DNA of 64,000 bases from Chrysopilus asiliformis (lineage: Eukaryota; Arthropoda; Insecta; Diptera; Rhagionidae), in contig OZ035963.1 in the NCBI GenBank assembly GCA_964034945.1, positions 40,881,090 to 40,945,089 on the forward strand, in the 5' to 3' direction. The position numbers and the translations under genes were made by a program. This document shows positions 56,958-64,000 of this stretch, one piece after another. The notes beneath the pieces were generated by a model, which did no database searches, had not been told where the DNA came from, and worked only from the letters and a program-made list of their open reading frames with translations. Position 1 is the first letter of the stretch. The number at the start of each line of letters is the position of its first letter.

Positions 56958-57106
56958 TTTAATTTTCCTTTTAAAAATATGCGAATAACCAGATTTTACC
57001 AAGTTTCACTGACAGCGACAATTTCTCGCCTGAAGTTGTCAATTTTAGCCCTTCGTGCGCTGCGATCGATTTTGATTCCCCCACCAGGTAGTTCGCACCC
57101 AGCCAA

Positions 57107-59088
57107 TAGATCAAGAAAAAAAACATCCATGTTGGAGGGAGAATTCAAAACTCAATGTTGAGTTTTAACGAAAAACATCCACTAATTATTTCTCATAAAA
57201 GCTATTTAGCTACACTTCTTATAAAGCATGCACACATTCCAGTGGCGGCTCGTGTATATTTGAAATGAGGAGGCAAAGTTTTTTTTAGTTCTATAAATTT
57301 TTTTATGATACGACCACAGAACTATATAACATAGAACAACTGTCACCATACAAAGCTCTGCTGAAAAATGGTCCCAAAAATATTTCCCTCTTTATCGTAC
57401 TTGAACGTTTGCCGCGAAATTCAAATTTCACAAGTTTGAGACTAACTTTAGGCGTCAAAAACTAACTTTAGTTTTAACTAACTTTAGGCGCCGTAAAAAA
57501 ATATCTTCATAGAGGCTAGCCTCCGATTCGTACAAATACTTTCATACAGCTTTTGCCAAGAACAAGCATAGCCACATATAAAATACGAACACCAATCTCC
57601 GTAAAAAAAATCTCTTCATAGAGGCTAGCCTCCGATGCTTGTGCTTAGCAAAAGCTGTATGAAAGTATTTGTACGAATCGGAGGCTAGCCTCTATGAAGA
57701 GATTTTTTTACGGAGATTGGTGTTCGTATTTTATATGCGGTTATGCTTCTGCTTAGCAAAAGCTGTATGAAAGTATTTGTACGAATCGGAGGCTAGCCTC
57801 TATGAAGAGAATTTGTAGTTTATGTTTTAGAGAATAGGATTTTCTTTTAAATTATTATTTTCTGAACATACAGATTTTTATTCAGTCCATTATGGTATAA
57901 AAAATTAAAGGCATACGTTAGAAAAACATTTTTATAAAATGTTATGCGGAGGCAATGCCTCCGTTGCCTCCCCTATAAAGCCGCCACTGACACATTCAAG
58001 TACTACATGGAGGATCGCAAACAACATCATATCAATTGCGACGACAATACTGGATTACAAATTGTAGAAACATGGTTCGAAAGGTCCTACATCAATGTAT
58101 CACATACTTTCGACACAGAGCGGTCCATAGCAAACAATTAATGGGAATCTTACCAACCCCTCGAGTCCAACCATGCAAACCATTTACACACCCTGATTAC
58201 TGCGGGCCCTTCCATGTTAAGACAACAAAAGGACGAGGTCACAAAACCTACAAAGGATACATATCCTTGTTTGTATGTCTGAGCACTAAAGCTATACATC
58301 TAGAATTGGTTTCAGACTTAAGTTCGACAACCTTCTTAGCAGCTTTTAGAAGATTTACATCCAGAAGAGGCCAACCTAGTGATATTTACAGTGATTGTGG
58401 AACCAATTTCATAGGAGCCAATCGTATGTTAGACCAAGATTTGAAGGAAAATATTGTTTCATCCGAACAACACGCAGCACGCCAAGTTGCAAACCAAGGA
58501 ATTAAATGGCATTTCAATCCACCAGGGGCACCACATTTTGGAGGACTTTGGGAAGCTGGTGTAAAAAGTGCCAAAACACATTTGAAAAAAATACTAAACG
58601 ATCGCCTTTTAACATTTGAAGAATTTTACACTTTAACCACCCAAATCGAAGCCTCCTTAAATTCACGACTCTTGACGAGCATTTCTTCAGACCCGGAAGA
58701 CTTGTCGGCATTGACCCCAGGACATTTTTTAACTGGAGATTCGATTCAAGCAATTCCCGAACCATCACTACTGAATGTTAACGAAAATCGCCTAAATCGT
58801 TGGCAACTAATTCAACGACTACATCAACATTTTTGGAAGCGATGGTCACAAGAATATTTGCATCAACTCCAAACCAGATCAAAGTGGACTGAAAGAACAC
58901 AAAACATTAAACTCAATGATCTAGTACTTATGAAATACGAGAATTTACCACCCCAAAAATGGGCTTTAGGCCGGATACACAAAATTTATCCGGGAACAGA
59001 CGGACAAGTACGTGTAGTAGACATTTTTACCAGTAATGGAATTTTCAAACGACCCATAACAAAAATCTGTCCTCTTCCACTTCAATAA
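57107..59088 (+). pseudogene. BEL-2 integrase (resumes after ISL2EU, split by a hAT MITE)
   Basis: 57108-57239 continues the pol connector (HVGGRIQ, HPLIISHKSYLATLLIKHAH), and after the MITE coding resumes at 57998 with HGGSQTTSYQLRRQYW. The integrase core follows: DYCGPFHV (first Asp, in a context slightly changed from GVDYAGPF), IYSDCGTNFIGAN (second Asp) and FGGLWEAGVKSAK (Glu). Then the BEL/Pao C-terminus (HFWKRWSQEYLHQLQTRSKW, VLMKYENLPPQKWALGRI, KRPITKICPLP) and a stop at 59088. Confidence 0.9.
57240..57989. mobile_element. hAT MITE, 750 bp, with internal palindromes
   Basis: Ends CAGTGGCGGCT and AGCCGCCACTG, flanked by ACACATTC on both sides (57232-57239 and 57990-57997). An 8-bp duplication and CAGTGGCGG ends are typical of hAT elements. 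The middle (57495-57815) is a stack of inverted copies of one segment (GAGGCTAGCCTC, TACAGCTTTTGCTAAGC and neighbours), about 320 bp of foldback DNA. No coding capacity. Confidence 0.93.
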
Positions 59089-59390
59089 GGATCAATTCCT
59101 CCCTCCCCTCATAGAAGAACTCTAACATTAAATTCAAACGCGCCCTTTTCAACAATTTTTTTTAAACCCGTTAAAACTGAAACTCCAACGGAATCTGCTA
59201 CGGAAACTCATTTATCTCGTCCTATTTCTGGATGAACCATCAGACAGTCAACATCAAGGACAAAAATGGATTTCGTTGTCGCTGAAGTAAATTTATCTTC
59301 TTCCTCGGAATAAGAAGTGGAAAGGCGCGAATGGATGCAACCGGTACGAGAAATTGTCGAAGCTGAAACCACATCAACGTAATATTATGC
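59089..59390. other. 3' flank of BEL-2, no LTR recognised
   Basis: Directly after the pol stop; no similarity to 48.0-49.2 kb seen by eye. Either the 3' LTR is lost or it has diverged beyond recognition. Confidence 0.45.
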
Positions 59391-59912
59391 GTGCGTAAGT
59401 GTACCATTTCTAAAATTCCCACCGGCAACAGGTCAAGACGAATTGAACATCAAAAAAATGAACGTCCAGTCACAGCCTCAAAACCCACTAGAACATCAAA
59501 GGCACAAGTAAAGAAGGAATCATCGGATAGCCACAAAAAAACCATTGCAAGCACCAAGATCCGATCAGCAATTGTCAGACCGAAACCAACGAAGAAACAA
59601 CCGGAAACCAAACTACCATCACTAATGGAGATAATGATCCCCAATCCACTAACGCAGCCACCACCAGCTACTTCCGGACCTGGGAATACGACAGTGCTAC
59701 AATCCGCTGGTCTTTCATCGGCAATCACTCCGTGGACAGGATACCCGTCAAATTCCAGCGCTAACAGTCAGCAAAGGTCGGTGTTAAAACCAAAGCCTCC
59801 CGTTCCAGCACCAACACTCCAAAATAGTGGCCGCCAAATCGGCCCTTTTTTCATTAATGGCAAAACCGACGTGACTCGGTACCCATACGAAGTGGCACAG
59901 TTCGATGTTTGA
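59391..59912 (+). CDS. Unidentified Pro/Ser/Lys-rich open frame, possibly a LINE ORF1 fragment
   Basis: 173 codons from an ATG. The first 120 residues are Lys/Ser/Thr-rich then Pro-rich (TKKQPETKLPSLMEIMIPNP, LTQPPPATSGPGNTTVLQSA), like the disordered N-terminus of LINE ORF1 or gag proteins. The last 40 residues (59784 on) are the antisense of the RNase H end of the minus-strand LINE, so that part at least is not independent. No domain recognised. It may be a fragment of another element joined to the LINE, or chance. Confidence 0.25.
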   Translation: MRKCTISKIPTGNRSRRIEHQKNERPVTASKPTRTSKAQVKKESSDSHKKTIASTKIRSAIVRPKPTKKQPETKLPSLMEIMIPNPLTQPPPATSGPGNTTVLQSAGLSSAITPWTGYPSNSSANSQQRSVLKPKPPVPAPTLQNSGRQIGPFFINGKTDVTRYPYEVAQFDV

Positions 59913-61420
59913 ATCTTCAATGAGCGTTATTATTTGGGTCACTAGGTAATTGTCCGTTCTATTTCCTCTAAGTAGTATGCAGCTTGACCTGCTGTCCGTG
60001 AAAATCATAACCCTGGCACAACCCGTCGCCTTTGCCCACAGAATCGCCGCCTCAATCGCCAAAAGCTCGACAGTAAGCGATGATACCCTTTCATCAACCC
60101 TGTAGGCGAAAAACTCCTTCCTAGAGTCATTGTAGACAGCGACGCCAGACTCACACTCCAGCACCGAACCATCCGTGGCAATAATTTCGAAGTCCCTTTG
60201 CCTGTAGTCGTCCAGACGCTCGAGACAGATCTTGTTTTCCGCCTTTCGTCCAACTTCAGATTTTTTTGAAGCCAGCTGAGCCAGCACGTCCAGGACAAAA
60301 AAGGACCTCGTGCTTTCCACCCTGTCAAGCGGCTCCGCAACCCTACCCAGAATCACGTCGAACTTTCGGTAGCAGCACAAGTAGCTCGAGTTTACCGACG
60401 CTGCGTTGACCACCCCTGTGTATGCGAGCGGGTCATGAATCTTGAGTCCGATCAATTCCTTCGCCGTGAGCAGGAAAGCCCTTTGTCTGGGAGGCAGTTC
60501 GCACGACAGAGCATATAACACGTGATTCGGTGTTGACGGAGTGCAACCCAAGCACCTTCTCAAATGAGAGTTCTGGAAAGTTAAAATCTTCTTGTCGATA
60601 TATTTGGGAGAATTGCAGGTTGTCGTTCTTGCCGTTTCAATCTTTGACCGCACAAGGGATCTAAATAAATTCAGGGACGGTCCGGGCGCTAGGCCCCTCC
60701 TGACCCCCGTCATCATGCCAAGGGTACAGGAATTACTCCTTGCCTCATCCACAATTCGTTGATAGTGATCCACCAGGGTCAGGGACGGACAAATATCCCT
60801 TCCCAGAAACTTCAAAGACCTCACCTGTTTAATGATCGTATCATTGACCTTAACCTTGGCCACTTTTTTGCTTCCTTTAGCAAAGTACATGCATTGGGTT
60901 TTTTCGAGATTGAAAGTCAGGTTCAGTTCCCAGCACCTCGTCGAAAATTCCTGTGCCTTGGACGAGAGGTTGTCTACTGCATCGTCCAGGTCTTTGCCGA
61001 ACCACAAAAGGACCAAGTCATCCGCATACTGGAAGATGGCCGTTCGCTCATCCTCCAAATCATGGAGTTCCGCCGTGTATATGTTGAACATGACCGGGCT
61101 GATGCTTGATCCCTGAGGAAGGCCATCAAAAACCTCCACACTGGCTGCGCCCAGCTTCAGAGTTCTTTTGAAGAAAAAGTTCATAATCCAGGCAGTCAAA
61201 TCCGCAGGCACTTCCATTCGAGAGCGGATGTTCCCGAGCGTCGCAAGCAGAACACAGTCATACGCCTTATTGAGATCCAGCGTCATCATAACCACCTTAA
61301 ATCCAGCAGACTTCTTTTCCGCCACCAGACGCGTTATGGCATTCATACACATATTGGCCGATTTATTCTTTCTGTATGCATATGAGCGTGGAGGGAGCAG
61401 ACTTGCAACTTATAAAATTC
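59784..61420 (-). pseudogene. 5'-truncated LINE: reverse transcriptase plus RNase H (I-clade-like)
   Basis: The frame begins without an initiator (LLPPRSYAYRKNKSANMCMN) because the element is cut at its 5' end near 61420. RT motifs: MMTLDLNKAYDCV (first Asp), DGLPQGSSISPVMFNIYTAE, and FQYADDLVLLWF with the YADD box, then FNLEKTQCMYF. A C-terminal RNase H follows: EIIATDGSVLECESGVAVY (Asp), LTVELLAIEAAILWAK (Glu), VMIFTDSRSSCILL (Asp) and FVWVPSHVGFAINEKRADLA (His and Asp). RNase H after RT is found in I-type LINEs and some relatives. No endonuclease or ORF1 remains. Coding is uninterrupted for over 1.6 kb, so the copy is young. Confidence 0.88.
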
Positions 61421-61520
61421 ACATCGGGTAGGTAAAAAATTCTTCATCGCTGCGGATCTTCAAGAAAATTTCCTAACTTTAAAAAAATTCCTCTTTTCGA
61501 CATTCCACTGGCGATAAGTA
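61404..61520 (-). repeat. Dispersed repeat at the LINE 5' junction
   Basis: ACTTATAAAATTCACATCGG, then TTCTTCATCGCTGCGGATCT, matches 42800-42925 in opposite orientation. It forms the flank where the LINE begins, so the LINE either inserted here or picked up this sequence at its 5' end. Confidence 0.75.
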
Positions 61521-62029
61521 TCGATTATGCTCAGAATCGGTGTACAGGTCAATCTGCACACTACTTAGAAGAAATAGATCGGATAATCACCTGGTGACCC
61601 AAATGATAACGCTCATTGAAAATTCAAACTAAAAAAACTGAATCTGTGCAATCGTACAAGCATCTGCCTTTTCCTACAGCTTGTACGATTGCTGTGTTTA
61701 ATTTCTCCTATTCGATGGACATCGCATTTATTTTCTCATGTTCAAAAGTTTATTAGTTAAACAGACTTATCAAAATTGTATGATGTCTCCAACTCGTAAT
61801 CTATATATTTAAAAGGCAAAGCGATTTTGTATGGATTTCTTTCGACAGAGCTCCTGCAGTTCCTATTGAACCGATTTTGATGATTCTTTTTTTAAATGAA
61901 AGCTCTATAGCTGTAGATATGTCCGTTTGACTTTTTTTTCAATTTTTAATAATACTTTATTAGTGATTTGCCTTTCAAAATTATAAATATGCCGCTAACT
62001 AAGTCTTCAATGTTACCACGACATTCCAT
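61521..62029. other. Intergenic, no gene recognised
   Basis: 61796-61930 (GGCAAAGCGATTTTGTATGG, GTTCCTATTGAACCGATTTT) reads like the start of another HINE/Helitron-type repeat; single copy here. Confidence 0.35.
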
Positions 62030-62112
62030 ACTGTCTGATCAGCGCAGTGAGTTAGCAGTTGGACTGCCATGCGCCAGGCACCGGGTTCAATTCTTATCGG
62101 TGACAAAATTCT
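62030..62112 (+). repeat. tRNA-like (SINE-derived) segment 1
   Basis: AGCGCAGTGAGTTAGCAGTT has an A-box-like part and GGGTTCAATTC a B-box-like part, followed by GGTGACAAAATTC and a T-rich tail. Segments 2 and 3 at 62205 and 63020 share the B-box region, TGCGCCAG and GGTGACAAAAT. Confidence 0.6.
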
Positions 62113-62204
62113 TTTTTTTTCTTTTCATTTTTTTTTGTTGATTTATTTACTTTTTTTAATATTTTATTACTTAATTTATCTTTAAGTTTACATTTTTACT
62201 CCTG
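62113..62204 (+). repeat. T-rich body between tRNA-like segments
   Basis: Contains TTATTACTTAATTTATCTTT and TTACATTTTTACTCCTGAAT, a module repeated before segment 3 (about 62991-63030), so body and tRNA-like part form one repeating unit. Confidence 0.5.
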
Positions 62205-62275
62205 AATAAGTGTTAGACTACAATGCGCCAGATGTGCGAGTTCGAATCCGAGTGGTGACAAAATGTTTTTTTAAA
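62205..62275 (+). repeat. tRNA-like (SINE-derived) segment 2
   Basis: AATAAGTGTTAGACTACAAT, TGCGCCAGATGT and the B box GAGTTCGAATCC, followed by GGTGACAAAAT. The A box is weak, so this is probably a decayed SINE copy. Confidence 0.6.
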
Positions 62276-62860
62276 ATTTTTTTTTGCCTTAAATTATTTA
62301 TTTTATTTATATTATACTTCTTTAGGCGTGTTGGGCGATTTTTGGATGGGTAAAATCTCATGAGTTCGCGTCACCGACATGCTAATTTAACAGATTAAGA
62401 ATGCTGATTTGCTTTCATTTGATTTTTTTATACAGAAAAAATCGATTTTTTTTTTGAAAATATCATACAGCAAAATAAAAAAAAAACCATTTTTTTTTTG
62501 GAAAATATCATACGGCAAAATAAAATGAAACAGAAAATTTCTGAACATTACGTGACTTTGGTATATAACAAAAAATGGATTTTTTTTGGAAAATATACAG
62601 CAAAATAAAAAATTACACAGAAAATTTCTGAACAGCACGTGGCATTCTTATACAGAAAGAATTAAATATCTCTAGCTATTTGTTGTATAAGAAAATCATG
62701 TGCTGCTCAGGAATTCAAACCTTAATATGCATATTGACTTTTATTTGAAATTTACTGTTTATTAGCATATATTTTCGAAATTTCAGGTTGAAAAATATAT
62801 AGATATAAATACACGACAATATAATTATTACCTTACATAAAGCATAAAACAATAAAATAA
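62276..62860. other. Low-complexity and short repeats
   Basis: 62420-62640 repeats a phrase of the type GAAAATATCATACAGCAAAA, with long A/T runs, three to four times (near 62456, 62500, 62590). No gene recognised. Confidence 0.5.
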
Positions 62861-62995
62861 AAATTTATCTCGCTTTTAAAAAGCTTTTATATTTGTGATA
62901 CACAGCGTCCAGAAAATTATTTTTTTCTTTTTAGTGCATTCTTTTTTAATAAAAGCTTTTTTTTTAAAAATTTTTTTTTATTTTTTTTTATTACT
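62861..62995 (+). repeat. Single arm of the palindrome family
   Basis: AAAAAGCTTTTATATTTGTG, ATACACAGCGTCCAGAAAAT and TTTTTAGTGCATT match the right arm at 31560-31655. The complementary left arm is absent. Confidence 0.8.
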
Positions 62996-63019
62996 TAATT
63001 TATCTTTAAAATTTATATT

Positions 63020-63095
63020 CTTACTACTGTATAAGTGTAAACTACATCGCGCCAGGTACGAGTTCAATTCTGAGCGGTGGCAAAATATTTTTTTT
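63020..63095 (+). repeat. tRNA-like (SINE-derived) segment 3
   Basis: ATAAGTGTAAACTACATCGC, GCGCCAGGTAC and the B box GAGTTCAATTC, then GGTGGCAAAAT and a long T run. Same plan as segment 2. Confidence 0.6.
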
Positions 63096-63339
63096 TTTTT
63101 TTTTGAAATTGAGTCTTTATTGGAAAAAGTGAAAACCATCTGCTCTATATATAAAATCGTTTAACCTGACGCCCAGCCTAAACCCCTGAAGATAGAGACT
63201 TGAAACTTTCAGAATATGTCCCACCATCAAGATTTTTCGAAATTTTAGCGCTAAGGGGGTGAACGGGGGGGTAAAGGGGGTTTGGTATTTTTAAACCGTG
63301 ATTTTCGCCATGAATCCTGCTCAATAGGAGGCTGAAAAG

Positions 63340-63428
63340 TATCACTCGGGGGTTTTTGGGGTCGCTGATCCCGAATCCGGTTTTTTCAGATTTTCAAAAT
63401 TCAAAACGGAAGGTCCTGTAAGGATAAT
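63340..63428 (-). repeat. Single reversed unit of the 121-bp repeat
   Basis: GGGGGTTTTTGGGGTCGCTG, then AAAACGGAAGGTCCTGTAAG, matches the unit at 31.9 kb on the opposite strand. Confidence 0.7.
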
Positions 63429-64000
63429 GCAAATGCAAGAAATAACTTTTATGCCCGAGGTCTTCATATTTAGTTTTTCTGTCAGATAGCTATACCGCAG
63501 ATAAAGATATATCGAAGATATCTTTAACTTGGGCATCTTCATGAAAATTCCAACTCGGTATAGCAACTCTCGAAATAAGGTTCCACAACTCCTGCACACT
63601 GGATACAATAAAACACCACCTTGATACAAACTATCGTGACGTCACATAAAGAGGTATTTTCTATAATTGTGTGTTCTTATTAAAGGATTTTCGAAGTGAA
63701 AGGTACGATGCAAATTATCCGTTATAGCTTTCGAGTAATTCACCACCTTTATATCTTGTTTCGCGAAGCAAAGAACCGAAGAAATCAATGAAATCGTGGT
63801 CGAAATAGTGACCTTAAATTTATAATCAAAAGCAGCATCACGGCTTGTTTCTAATCACGAAGGCTATTGTTTTGAATGTTTTATTATCCGGTCGTGGCGC
63901 TGATAGCACTTCTGTCAAATGGAAACGATTTTCGGATTTCTTGTATAGTGTTTGGGATTTTTATCATATCACGATCCAGCGCCGCAATAACTTTTGAAAC
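63429..64000. other. Intergenic, no gene recognised
   Basis: No domain, repeat or RNA gene that I can support. Confidence 0.35.

Larger units (their letters stand above)
53304..57105. mobile_element. ISL2EU DNA transposon, nearly complete
   Basis: 3.8 kb with 12-bp inverted ends TGGCAGGGTGCG (left) and CGCACCCAGCCA (right, one mismatch), flanked by the dinucleotide AT (53302-53303 and 57106-57107). ISL2EU elements are known for a 2-bp AT target, a THAP plus DDE transposase, and a second gene for a YqaJ-type nuclease. Both genes are here, convergent, with their 3' ends about 200 bp apart. The transposase gene looks intact; the nuclease gene has one probable indel in an A run. It lies in the BEL-2 pol gene. 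Confidence 0.9.
48602..59088 (+). mobile_element. BEL/Pao LTR retrotransposon (BEL-2), with two nested transposons
   Basis: Plus-strand element: 5' LTR ending at GGGCCCGAACA (about 49196), tRNA-Tyr primer site, gag from 49258, then protease, reverse transcriptase, RNase H and integrase to the stop at 59088. Pol is interrupted by ISL2EU (53304-57105) and a hAT MITE (57240-57989); coding continues across both once each insert and its duplication are discounted. Two in-frame stops in gag, a frameshift in pol, and an Asp-to-Asn change in the RT active site make it inactive. No 3' LTR was recognised after 59088. Confidence 0.88.

Noticed and set aside
59450..59728. Minus-strand 92-codon frame with VVFPGPEVAGGGCVSGLG
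   Set aside because: No recognisable domain and opposite to a compositionally better frame; not supported.
62030..62112. Functional tRNA gene
   Set aside because: B box present but no cloverleaf with paired acceptor stem; related decayed copies nearby point to a SINE.

Overview
The window is AT-rich animal DNA made almost entirely of transposable elements. Three things point to an insect, probably a fly: several BEL/Pao retrotransposons, many P-, PIF- and ISL2EU-type DNA elements, and very short introns of about 60 bp with GT/AG ends. I could not identify the species. I found one convincing host gene, the last two exons of a ZMYND11/BS69-type MYND-finger protein at 38575-38915 (+).

0.25-14.8 kb: a minus-strand Helentron, a rolling-circle transposon with a replication initiator, a PIF1-like helicase and a C-terminal endonuclease. 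It was later opened by two insertions side by side. One is an 7.8-kb BEL/Pao element (3696-11511) with 143-bp LTRs, a 5-bp target duplication and a tRNA-Tyr primer site. The other is a 409-bp MITE (11536-11944) with a TTA duplication. Together they separate the HUH motif of the initiator from its tyrosine motif.

14.8-34 kb: non-coding repeats. The main family (HINE-A here) has subterminal inverted repeats, a central (GTCY)n tract and a 3' stem-loop, the layout of DINE-1/Helentron-associated elements. Two near-identical 930-bp TA-flanked MITEs carry a piece of HINE-A inside them. Also present are a tRNA-derived SINE, a decayed gag gene, a PIF/Harbinger remnant, several nested TIR elements, and a palindrome joined to a 121-bp tandem repeat.

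34-44 kb: a P-element-like THAP transposase gene with three recognisable exons and one frameshift, a LINE reverse-transcriptase tail, the ZMYND11-like exons, more MITEs, and a second, inverted copy of the palindrome plus 121-bp repeat.

44.8-61.4 kb: a second nest. A degraded minus-strand BEL/Pao pol (44.9-48.0) carries a 140-bp insert whose sequence resembles Penelope-type hammerhead modules. It abuts a plus-strand BEL/Pao element (about 48.6-59.1). That element was split by a 3.8-kb ISL2EU transposon (53304-57105, AT duplication), which carries a THAP/DDE transposase facing a SWIM-YqaJ nuclease gene, and by a hAT MITE (57240-57989, 8-bp duplication). A 5'-truncated I-clade-like LINE with RNase H follows on the minus strand. 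The last 2.5 kb holds tRNA-like SINE pieces and fragments of the palindrome/121-bp family.

The window has no operon-like organisation. The genes belong to separate mobile units, and the nesting gives a relative order of insertion.
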